A DNA stretch of 64,000 bases from Rosa chinensis (lineage: Eukaryota > Streptophyta > Magnoliopsida > Rosales > Rosaceae): contig NC_037093.1 of NCBI RefSeq assembly GCF_002994745.2, positions 23,385,555 to 23,449,554 on the forward strand, written 5' to 3'. Shown in pieces: positions 30,368 through 40,778 of this stretch. The translations under genes were made by a program, and so were the position numbers. The notes beneath the pieces are model-generated. The model had not been told where the DNA came from and searched no databases. It saw only the letters and a program-made list of their open reading frames with translations. The stretch's first letter is position 1. Each line of letters opens with the position of its first letter.

Positions 30368-31953
30368 ATGGTTGATCACGTAACCGCTCGTTTGGCAACT
30401 ACCCTGGCGATTTCTGAAGATGGTTGGACATCCTTTGGTCCGGTTGGTGCTGCTGTTGTTTCCTCCCACCATTTTGCTTTGGGGAAAACTCTCGGTCATG
30501 GCTAAGCGTCGGGATGATCCCAAGGCAATCTTGGGGACTATGACCTCTCTCTAGGGGCTTGGAAATCGCGTCTCTGCTCGTGCTGATAGGGATAGATTTG
30601 TGTTCCAGTTTTTGAACCACGAAGATCACCTGAGGATTGTTGATGGAGGGCCATGGTTTTTCAGAAAGTGGGCTTTGGCTATGGTTGACTTCGAAGGTCT
30701 GAAGGAGGTGGCACAGGTGTTGATCCACTCTATTCCGGTTTGGGTTGAGATCATGAGTTTACCACCGGCTCTCATCCCTAAAGGCGCTATGGCGCTTATT
30801 GGAGCTACCTTAGGGAGATCGTGCAGCTGGATAAGGTTAGAATTCGATAGGGTACAGCAGCTAGGGTTCGGATCCGACATGTCTTGTCATCACCGGTGAA
30901 ATAGGTTTTCCCTCCGTCCACTTTTGATTTTACCTGTTGTGCATCTGCAACTGTTAGGTTCAGATATGAGAGGCTCATCGGCTTTTTTAGGTTCTATGGC
31001 TTGATGGAACATCAGCGACAGAGCTGTGTTGGCCCCTCGGAAGCTTTACAGGTTTTTGTTGGAGCCAACCCTAACCCTAACGTGGCCAGGGTCCCTAATC
31101 ATGCAACTCCGAGCCTTACAGAGGTGTTGGCTCAATCCCCAACACCAAACCTCTTGACTTCCATGCCCAAGTTGATCTCAGGTTCACTCTAGGGCTTCTC
31201 GGCATCAACTATAGCGGCTCAACTAGCCAACATTCTGTCTCCGGTCCAGCCGGTAAGAGTTCCTATGCATGTTGCTGATATCCCAAATCGAAGTGGGAAG
31301 AAGAGAATAGCCTTCTCAGCCCTCATGCAGTATACCAAGCGAAAGACGACAGTAGAGGTTGCACCTCCGGTGGAGGATGTTAACCTTGATTTTAAACCCT
31401 GAAGTTGCTCTGAAGAGCAATAATGGGGTAATTTTGTAATTCTTGTCTCCCCGCTAAGAAGGCAAAGCTGGGACGTCCACCTGGTCGAAAGAACAATCCG
31501 AAACCTATGGGATTGAAACCTAAGAAGCTGAACTCTGAGGATCTAAAACCTTAGAAGAAAAGAAGTTTTAAGGCGGTGAAGGGCTCAGCTGCAGTAACAG
31601 CACCCCCTGATGTTGGGGAGGAGCACATGTCTTATGGTAAAGAGTTTGAGCCAGAGAAAAGCACTCTCATGGGTGCCTTAGAGTAGGGTTACTTCAATGG
31701 GAACATGAATAAATTGGGATGGTTTCTTGATTGTAGTTAGAGACCATTCTGGTAGTATCGAAATTAGTTTTTCTACATCACTTGAGCTTCATCTCATGGA
31801 TTCATTATGTTTGATTAGTCTAGGTTTGTCTTAGATTTTTCATTCATGACTCTTTTTGTCGTTGACCGGAGTCCGAGTGAGTCATATCTTGCAATGCTCC
31901 TACTTTACTATATAATAGACTGACACCCCTTGCGTTCAAAAAAAAAAGAAAAG
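30203..31953 (+). mobile_element. LINE derivative with DUF4283-type ORF1, inserted in the LINE
   Basis: It is bounded by imperfect copies of AGATACTTTTGTT (left) and AGATGCTTTGTT (right), with an A-rich tail (about 31938-31953) before the right copy. The plus-strand frame at 30600-30899 reads FVFQFLNHEDHLRIVDGGPW followed by a WVEIMSLPPALI segment, the DUF4283 domain of plant LINE ORF1 proteins. Stops interrupt it and no reverse transcriptase follows, so it is an internally deleted, non-autonomous copy. A (CT)n tract of about 32 units lies at 30300-30364 in its leader. Confidence 0.7.
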
Positions 31954-32135
31954 ATGCTTTGTTCCAAGGAGATCAATTTATAACACTATATTTATAGCTC
32001 ATGGACTTTTTACTAATTTTAATAAGAAAAAAAAAAAGTAAGTTCCCTACAATGACAATTAAATTAGATCTAGAACAAGCTTATGATCTTTTACACTGGG
32101 ACTATATAAAATGCTGCTTAATGCAATTTGGTTTT

Positions 32136-32427
32136 GGGGAAATTACTAGTGATCACTCCCTGTACTTTTAGGGCGCCAACAATTCAGTCTCTGCTATCCT
32201 AATTTCAACAAATTACTCCTCAGACATTCAAATCTCACACAATGTGGTCCATAATGACTATTTTGACCCTCACTTCCTCTTTTTATTTATTTTCTCTCCT
32301 CCCCTCTCCTCTCCCCCCCTCCTCCCCCTCTCTCTCACATTCTGCACATTTCGACCCAAGACATAAACACCCATTCTGCACAGTCACTTCCTCTTTTTAT
32401 TTTATTTTTTCTCTCCTCTCCTCTCCC

Positions 32428-32483
<56 letters not shown>

Positions 32484-33176
32484 TCTGCATATTTCAACCC
32501 AAGACATAAACACCCATTTTGCACAGGCAAACAACATCGCATAGCCAACCCAGTTCCTCAACTTTCAGAGATTAACATCTAATTATCATCAAGTACAAAA
32601 CTTTGATTCAAGGTCGGGATTATACCTTTTTAAATCGAAAATCAACTTCAATTGACCCAAACTCAGTTCCAAGAACTCACTGCCAAGACGGGGATGGTGA
32701 TGAACTCATGATTTTCACAACAGCAACTCAACAAACTTCTCGATTGTTGATCTATAAGTGCAGATGAGCAAGAGACAGAGCCCAGAAAGACCAGAGAGGC
32801 CGCCAGCATTGAAGAACATGGTGAAACTGTAGCTACCCAAAAATGTAAACCATCAACACTTAATCCAATTCAAAAAATAATTACATAGACTTGAAGATTA
32901 TAACGAGAGGAGTGAGTTTCATACCACATGTAGCCTAATCGGTTGCCGGAAAGCACCACACAACCATCAGAGCAGTTGTTGCTTCTCGCCGTCAATTCTC
33001 TCTCCAAACTTAACGATTTGACGAACAGAGACCGGAGATCTGATGGCGACGACGAGGTGGAGGTATTGGTGCTGGTGCGCTGGCCAGAGATCGTCAGAGG
33101 ATGCAGTTCCAATCAGACCTAGTCGCGGGTTGTTGGTTTTTCCTCTCTCGAGCTGAAAGAGCTTGAGGCTGCTGGA

Positions 33177-33274
<98 letters not shown>

Positions 33275-33418
33275 AACACAAAAGTGAGGGGCAAAATAGT
33301 CATTTTAGATCACATTGTGTGATATTTGAATGTCTGAGGAGTAACTTGTTGAAATTAGAATAGCAGGGATTGAACTGTCGACGCACTAAAAGTACAGGGA
33401 GTGACCAGTAATTTTCCC
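32136..33418. mobile_element. Non-autonomous MULE (1283 bp), same terminal family as MULE-C
   Basis: Inverted termini of about 135 bp begin GGGGAAATTACTAGTGATCA on the left and, reading inward from the right end, GGGAAAATTACTGGTCACTC. The 9-bp target duplication TTTGGTTTT is perfect (32127-32135 and 33419-33427). The interior has a tandem duplication of about 125 bp (32268-32526), a (CA)n tract, a (GA)n tract of about 45 units (33181-33271) and a leader-like GC-richer segment (about 32900-33170). No transposase is present. Confidence 0.9.
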
Positions 33419-34062
33419 TTTGGTTTTCATCAAGATTGATTTTCTCTAATCATGAACTGTATTACCTCAGTGCATTACTCTATTACTTTAAATGGCCATA
33501 TTTATGCTCCCTTTCAACCTCAAAGAGGTTTGAGACAAGGTGATCCACTGTCTCCTTATCTATTTATCCTTTGTATGGAATCTCTTTCTAAGCATTTTCA
33601 ACTTCTAGCTGAAAGATCCAGGAACCAAGTAAAACTTCTTAGCTCCCCTAATGGCATCAAGATAACTAATATGCTTTTTGCTGATGATTGTATGATATTT
33701 GCCAAAGCTAATACTATTGAAACATTTTACAAGTTCTAAATAATTTTGCTACAGCTTCTGGCCATCATATTAACTATCTTAAGTCTGCTATGTATTTTTC
33801 TACTAATGTTCCTCATTCTACAAGAACAACAATCTCTAACATTCTGGAGATAAATCATATTGCTAGTTGGGTAGATATTTAGGCATCAATAATATTATAA
33901 ACTGGAAGGATCTAATTAATACTAATGACTTAGTTTCTGAGAATTCAAAAGAAGCTAGCAAATTGGAAAATAGGAACAATTTCCAGAGGAGGTTGATTAA
34001 CTTTACTAAAATCAAACCTTTTACATATGTCCATCATATTCTCTCAATTAAAAAAAAAAAAA

Positions 34063-34319
34063 ACTGGAAGTTGAATGTATTAGATCAACAGCCATAAATA
34101 GGCTAGAGACTACAACACTTGAGAATACAGACATTGGCGGGGAAACAACCAATTCTCTATCCAAGTATGACAACTCATTATAGTCCAAGGTTAGCTCGCT
34201 TAAAAGCATGCCTAATACACACACAATTAACCTCGCCTCGTAAGGAAAAATCATTCATGTATGCCTCACCTACCGATACGCAATTGTGGTACACATGACA
34301 CATAGAAACATCTCAGATT
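34063..34319. other. Unassigned sequence between LINE end and LTR relic
   Basis: No domain or terminus was recognised; it is probably retrotransposon-derived. Confidence 0.25.
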
Positions 34320-35245
34320 GCTCATAGAAGCTACCTCTAACACGACCTGCCTCAGATTTCCCCTGAAATCCGAGTTGGCCATGTGGGGGGGGGGGGGTCA
34401 CTTTAGTAATAACTCTACTTCAAATTCAGCAGAATTACTCCTAAAAATTGACCACCCAAAACCTGTGGAAGACTAAAATCACACTTCTAGAAATTTTACA
34501 ACCAACCCCAAATCCTGGAGCCTACTTGCTCCCCATTTTCATATCAAACTCCACAACAGATACAGAAGTCTGCATCTACCTAAATTGCACACTTTGTACA
34601 ATAGATTGGTTATCAGAGCAATTCTAATCCATAAGGGATACAAGGTAGTATAAACAAAGTCAATATGCAGAAGTTGTGATGATGACTATATGCCTCGACT
34701 CCAGTTATGTTTGACCTTAACTAATCTAATATGCAAACTGGGCAATTGAAACCGAAGGGCCTAGGGGAAAGTATTCAAAAAACACAAAACACATTAGCGT
34801 GAATGGACAAAAAAAATAATAAATAATCAAGATAATTTAAATGAAGTAAGTTTTAATACTTTCCCACATTTTTATTTTTAAAATCGTCGATGCATGCAAC
34901 ATTTAAAGCTAGTTTTCTTAAAACCGAACTAGCCCCGTTGGTTAAACACAAAAGTAACAAGGGGAAGAAAATGTCACCATACAATAAAAGGAGCCTCCTA
35001 GGCTCTTGTACATAATAGCCTCTCAGGCTAAAGACTCGATTGCAACCTACAAGGTGTTGTGAAGAGGAGCAATGAGCTAGCTAAAGATAAAATATAACAA
35101 CCCAAGTATGGTGAAGAAAAACAAATTCGAAAACCAATATAAAAATACTTCCCCAAAATTCTCGCAAAATCAAAGAAGAAAAATACACTAGCAAGATTCC
35201 CAATCGTACTCGAAAAATCCCTTGAGAAATCAAGTAAAACCTCAA
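34320..35245 (-). mobile_element. Diverged relative of the 228-2775 LTR, truncated
   Basis: On the minus strand it follows the distal half of the solo LTR at 228-2775. Shared blocks include CACCCAAAACCTGTGG, CTGGGCAATTGAAACC and GGGGAAAGTA, in the same order. The promoter-proximal half is missing. A run of 14 G bases (34384-34397) lies near its end. Identity is far from perfect, so this is an old copy. Confidence 0.6.
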
Positions 35246-37440
35246 TGACGTGTATTATGGCACATTGAAGCCCTATCCATCTGTAATATGGAATAAAATA
35301 AGCTTATTGAATATCTCAAGCACCCCTCACCCCGCCCTCCCCTGAAGCAATGCTTGAAGCAAGCACATGCACAAGCGGTGGCAGGGACATTGGAAGTCCT
35401 CGCCAAACTGCCATTTAAGGCTGGCCTTGCTGGAACTACAGACACCGAGGCTCATTCCTGCCCTTATATCCCAACTCAGTCCTTCTCTATTCTAAAAATG
35501 AAAGGGCACATTACCCATTCCCTTTTCCTCTAATAGACAAAGGATTCAAGTTTTCTTGTTTTTCAATCTATTAGAAGTTAACAATTTCAGCTTGTATCCT
35601 ATCATCCTATCAAATGAGGAGAAAGAGAAAAAAGTTACTTTAGATTTATCATGAACATTAACAAAATTTCAGGGCTCTGTCACCTTTCATTTCCAGGAGC
35701 TTATCCTTTCATTTATTCATACAACTTATGAATTACTTCTATTCATGAGCAAAGTAATAAACACCCATCATATACCTCAATTACTAGCATAACCCAGATC
35801 AACATGCATGATTCTAGAATAAAACCTTAGGAATTCATACCTCAATCTAAAACTACAATTTTTGTTTCCAAAATTACAAACAAGATTTCATAAAAAAATA
35901 AAAAAGGGGGAGGTAAGAAAATATTACCAACCATCTGCACAATTCCTTGTTAGTACATTTCGATTTGAGCTTTTGAGGAATATGACCCCTCAGTGTGGAC
36001 AAGTACAACAGTGCCGACCACCTGTTAATCCTGCCTTTCTTCTTCAAATAAAAATCGCAGTCGATCAGTAGCCACGGAGGTGGAGATTCAAGGGCATCTG
36101 CCTGCATTGCATTGTACTTGCAAAATAATTGAAGTTACAATGAGAGAGAGGGCATTTCTGTACGCGTATAATTAACCTAGAAATAGACATAGGGTAGATA
36201 GTCCTTTTTTTTTTTTTTTTGGTTAAATGAATGGATATATAGAAAAGACCTTGGCAACAAAAGCAACCAAGCAAACACCCGCTCTACCAACAGAGCTAAG
36301 TCAGCTAACAACCAAAGCCCCTAAAAAAAATTAAAAAAAAGAGGCAAAAGACTCAAAGAGCAACAAAAGAAAGATAAAACAGTCAAAAATTACAAAGTAG
36401 AGCATAAAACTAGCAACTCATTACATAGGAATTCTCCATTGGACGCGAGTGGTGAGGTTAAAGGGAAAATGAGGGACTTGCATCCTCACATTCTCATTTC
36501 AGTTATGTGTATCATTAACTAAGAGTCTAAGACAGAAGAAAGGGTCTAGATTCCTATTACTGCATTTTGTTCAAAAGTAACTCTATATATTATCATTCAC
36601 GTACATAATTCACTTTCTGTTTCTTTATATGGTCAGCTACCATTTCATAAACTTCATTTGCACTCCTTGAGAGGATTGTGTATTATTTACAGCAGAAAAA
36701 TGGTCTGACTGAGAAGTACTAAACCAGGTTATTGCTTCAGAGACACCACACATTTAGGGGAGCAGTATTGGTCTAAAACTCAGTTGGTTAATATACTATT
36801 TTTGATTACTCACAGTCACACTGAAAACCCAAGGTTTTCTTGGTTAGCATGAAAGCTCATCACAGAATTCGTGAGTATAAACCTGTCCCTTTCTGTTTTG
36901 TGGTACTAGAGTAACATCATGGTGTTGTTCTTACATTTGGTGTGAGTTTGCTTATGGAAGAAATATATCATAATCCAAACATTTCTTAGGCACATGCATG
37001 CTTTTTGGTTTGACAGAAATGGTAAATCCATCAGTTTTTAGTTGAAAAAAAGAAGGTGCTATCAACACTTGGGTTTGAGAAAATAGATTCGAGCAGCACA
37101 ATTAGATTACATGAGATAGATAAATTGATTTTAGAAGCATCACTAAGCCGCAAGAAGAAAAAATAATGAAGGACAAGTAAACTAGTGAAGTTGATAATCC
37201 ACATGATGAATTGCTCTGAAAAGAAATGCAGAACAAGTTAAGATTAAAGAGAAAAAACTTGGCCAAAAATCACATTGTTTTATTCGATCATCTGAGTCAA
37301 AAAAGAAACTCCATTTACAAATTACAATGGTCTGATTGCTCTCTAAACCAAGTGTAACGAATTCATTTTCAATTACAATGGTCTCTAAACCATCCCGAGT
37401 CAAAAAAGAAAGTCCATTTACAAATTACAACACTACAGAA
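35246..37440. other. Intergenic DNA with a SINE- or LINE-like tail
   Basis: At about 36180-36310, read on the minus strand, a segment with TAGCTCTGTTGGTAGAGCG (tRNA A-box-like) runs into an A-tail (plus-strand T-run 36204-36220). This suggests a tRNA-related SINE in minus orientation. The other 2 kb show no recognisable gene. Confidence 0.4.
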
Positions 37441-37542
37441 ATACAAAATGGTTCAAAGGTGGAATAATAAACCAATAAACAGATCTCTCCTTCTTCCAAT
37501 TCATCCACGATCTCGCCTTCCTCCAACTCAACTTCTTGTAAA

Positions 37543-38058
37543 TCATTTTCGCCTTCTTCCTTTATACGGAGACCTAGCTGCTCCAATGGCTACAGGTGTT
37601 AGCCCTCCCCAACAACCCCAAGACCAAGCACAATCACATCGAGTTAAAATCCCAAGTTCCTTTAGAGTGCAGTAGTAAGGCTGCTGAAGCTCACATTTGG
37701 CAACAGCTTCTATTTTGTCAAGAGCAAGCATTTGCTTCTCTGCTTTCAAGATAAGATCGGCAAACCTGATCTTCGCCAATGCACCATGGAGTTTTGTTGG
37801 TGACAGTGGAGAATACGAAGTAGCAGTAGCAGTAGAAGACAAAGACTTGACCACCTTCATCATCTTCTTCTTCTGATCCGCACAGAGTGGCTGTGGTGAA
37901 AGCGGTTGCTTCTTCTTCAACTTGGGGAATTCAGAGAGGACTGAACAAGGAGAAGAAGATGAAGATTGAACCCTAGTTTGTCGGCAGGCAAATTTGGGGA
38001 ATTTCATCTGCTTCATCATCTCGTTGTGATTGCTAGAAGATATCATATGGGTGGCCAT
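37543..38058 (-). CDS. Small unrecognised protein (171 aa)
   Basis: A single open frame starts at an ATG (38058) and begins MATHMISSSNHNEMMKQMKF. It has a Ser-rich basic N-terminal half (PKLKKKQPLSPQPLC), a Ser/Thr stretch, then a predicted helix KLHGALAKIRFADLILKAEK at about 93-112. The RFADxILKA core recalls the C-terminal region of plant GTE bromodomain proteins, but no bromodomain is present and the match is short. The Cys/Trp-rich last 40 residues look less protein-like, so the true end may differ, for example by splicing. Low-complexity basic content fits a nuclear protein. I do not recognise a family. Confidence 0.4.
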   Translation of the reverse strand: MATHMISSSNHNEMMKQMKFPKFACRQTRVQSSSSSPCSVLSEFPKLKKKQPLSPQPLCADQKKKMMKVVKSLSSTATATSYSPLSPTKLHGALAKIRFADLILKAEKQMLALDKIEAVAKCELQQPYYCTLKELGILTRCDCAWSWGCWGGLTPVAIGAARSPYKGRRRK

Positions 38059-39891
38059 GGGACTCAGAAACCCGAAAACCAGATCGAATTCAACTTGAAG
38101 GCGATAGAGGAATTGGGTTGGAGTGAGAGGAGGTTGGTGTAGAAATAGGAAACTTTCCTTTTCCTTTTCCCATTCAGAGATGCGAAATCCTCCATCAATG
38201 AGGATTCACCGAGGACGCGGTCAAGAAAATGAGTCAAAAAAAAAAAAAAAAAAGGAAAAATACCCAGCCTGTTTACGGTACTATCTTTCACATTTCTCCC
38301 TTTCTTTTTGTTTCTTCTTCTTCTTTTTTTCATATGAAAGTCATCAATAATTTCCACAAAATCAAAAGGATAAATATGGAGGTTTTGCGGAAAAATCTTT
38401 TGTTCGGATTTCCAACGAGGACTCTTTATTTTAATTTTTTTTAGGACATTTTTCCAATAAAGGCAAAGAGTGTTTATTGAAGTAAATTGGTTTTTGAGAA
38501 ACGATACACTGCTCACCAAGGCATATAATTTCAATGTTGTTTTGTGTCTTGGGGAATGGTCTACCGCAATTACGTGATCTCAAATCGCAATAGGATCTTA
38601 ACGAGTATTTATACCAGCCATATAAATTGGTTATGCTGCTCGTCAAGACACATAATTGTGGTATTCAAATGCCGTACAAAAGTCAAACTGACACTCACTA
38701 AAACAACAGAAAGTAACATCCATCAATTTGTTGAGAAAGAACACTAACAATGAAATTTTTGATAGAAAAGTTGAGCTGGCCTCAAAATTAAGACAAAAAA
38801 CAATGCATGAACACTCTTAATTTGGCCTCCAAATTAGGATTGGGCATAAACCGACCCGCAAGTCCAAAATCGACAAACCCGACTTGTGTTTTCGGGTCGG
38901 ATAAATGAATTGAACAAAAATCAATGAGAGAAAGAAGGGACCCTACCCGAACTGAAGTAAAACAAACCATCGCATATTTTTTACACCAATTTAAGAGAAG
39001 ATATACTTTGTACACTTAGGTTCCTGAAATGGAAACTATTAACATTGCTAGGTTCAAATCCAAAACGGTACCTAAGCCAATTGCATAATAAAAGCACTCA
39101 CCTATGTTGTTTTAGATGATTTTGTTTTAATTTATTGATGGTATAAGTTAATATCCGTTGCGGAGATAATTTCAGAATTGTTGTTCTTCGTTGTGTTTCT
39201 GAAATCGTCCTCGACTCTTCCCTCTATCTTTCGCTCTCATCGGATCATGCAACTTGGTGCAGCTTCCTTCGTGGAAGTGCAGACGACGCTAATGCGCCCT
39301 CCTCCTTGCTGGGTTTCTGTTTGGGTAGTTTCGGGTTTGAGCTTGTTTGGTTTGGGCCTTTGGAGTCTTTTCAATTTATAATTTGAATCTGTTTTTCATT
39401 TTGAACCTGCAATATTGGGTATGTGTCTGTTGTAGTTTTTTTATTTAATGAAACTCTGTTTGCCCCCAAAAAAATAAATCAACAATCAAACCCACAGTGG
39501 TGTCATTGTATAAGGTTAATCATCATGGATGCACTTTAATATCAGTTCCACATAATAGGGGCAAGTCGATTGTCGAAGTCAATCAACATTACTATTCCTT
39601 GTGTTCTAGACTTCTCTAAATTAACAAGACGGTTGTTGTAAACATTAGTTTTTACAACACGGGTGAGTGAATCAATGTAACTAGATCAGATCCCGTAAAA
39701 ACACAAACTTAATAAGAATAGTAGTGTACAACTAATAACCATCTCAAGTGCCTACCAGAATCAGAAATTCAGAATGCTTGTGGTACTCACCCATTCCTTC
39801 CATTGCAAAACTGAATGGCATTTCTCTCCATTCGAGTATAAAAACAATCTTCAATATATTGGGCACAGACCTTTGCTATCATGGAATAAGG
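38059..39891. other. Intergenic DNA with hAT-like end and LINE tail
   Basis: At about 38832 the sequence TAGGATTGGGCATAAACCGA followed by CGGGTCGG resembles a plant hAT terminus. At about 39160-39475 a segment ending ATGAAACTCTGTTTGCCCCC plus an A-run resembles a LINE 3' end. The last 300-400 bp should include the FEY 3' UTR. No further gene is supported. Confidence 0.35.
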
Positions 39892-40704
39892 TTACTCATT
39901 ATGAGCCCCATATCTGCATGCAACTTCTTCCCCTTCTATAAGCTTCTCCACAGCATCAGAAGGAAGGCCAATCATCTCAAATGTCTTTTCCCACACTTTG
40001 TGTGAAGTCTCAACATTATGAGCTTCTTCAGAAGGATTGGTTGGATTGCAATCTTGAGAAATGAAAGCGCAAACAGGAAAGTCATCTGATTTCAACAATT
40101 GACAGTACTCTGGAACCTGAGGATCAGTGGCTGCAAAGAGAGCACTCCTCGAACCTGCATTGCAATAAATCAGGACAGGGTCAGTTTTCACAATACGACA
40201 TTCCCCTGTTTTAGTTTTTCTTTATCTTAACTATTAAGGAGTAGGAGTTGTCTGTCTATATTTGGGACTCTTCTTTATATATACACACACACACACACAC
40301 ACACAGGGCCCTTCTAGTGAAGGATCCATTTTTTTGGTCTTTTATAGGGATAGGCATTATACCAACTTTTCGATCATATTTTCACATCTTAACCGTTCAG
40401 TTTTTAGGTCCTAATGTATAGATCACTTCTGCAAATTTTCAGCCAATTTGATGATCGTTAAGGCATCCAAAACTGCAATTTACCATTATAAACACGAACG
40501 GTTCCGGTTCGACAGATTCAGTCCGTTCGTGTAAATTGCAGTTTTGGATGCCTTAACAATCACCAATTTGGCTGAAAATTTGCAGAAGTGATCTATACAT
40601 TAGGACCTAAAAACTGAACGGTTAAGATGTGAAAATATGATCTAAAAGTTGGTCTAATGCCTATCCCTATAAAAGACCAAAAAAGGGATCCCTTAGTGGA
40701 AGCC

Positions 40705-40778
<74 letters not shown>

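Larger units (their letters stand above)
28800..34060 (+). pseudogene. LINE reverse-transcriptase pseudogene split by three insertions
   Basis: Plus-strand pieces of one non-LTR reverse transcriptase can be followed across the insertions. About 28870-28939 plus 30091-30202 reads VDSPEIVSHFRPISLCNVSY and continues SKIIVNRLRPLL. About 31954-32135 reads RRSIYNTIFIAH and a KAYD-type palm region with frameshifts. About 33428-34060 contains QRGLRQGDPLSPYLF and the catalytic MLFADDCMIF. The frame resumes exactly across the MULE at 32136-33418 when one 9-bp duplication is removed. Frameshifts and stops make it non-functional. It ends near an A-run at about 34050-34062. Confidence 0.8.

Noticed and set aside
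30230..30523. Open frame with a long Arg-Glu repeat
   Set aside because: Translation of the (CT)n tract in the LINE derivative leader.
33163..33363. Open frames made of Arg-Glu or Ser-Leu repeats
   Set aside because: They are translations of the (GA)n microsatellite inside a MULE.
36283..36305. tRNA gene suggested by GCTCTACCAACAGAGCTAA
   Set aside because: Only a D-arm-like segment is present; no anticodon arm or T-arm, and a poly(A) tail points to a SINE-like element.
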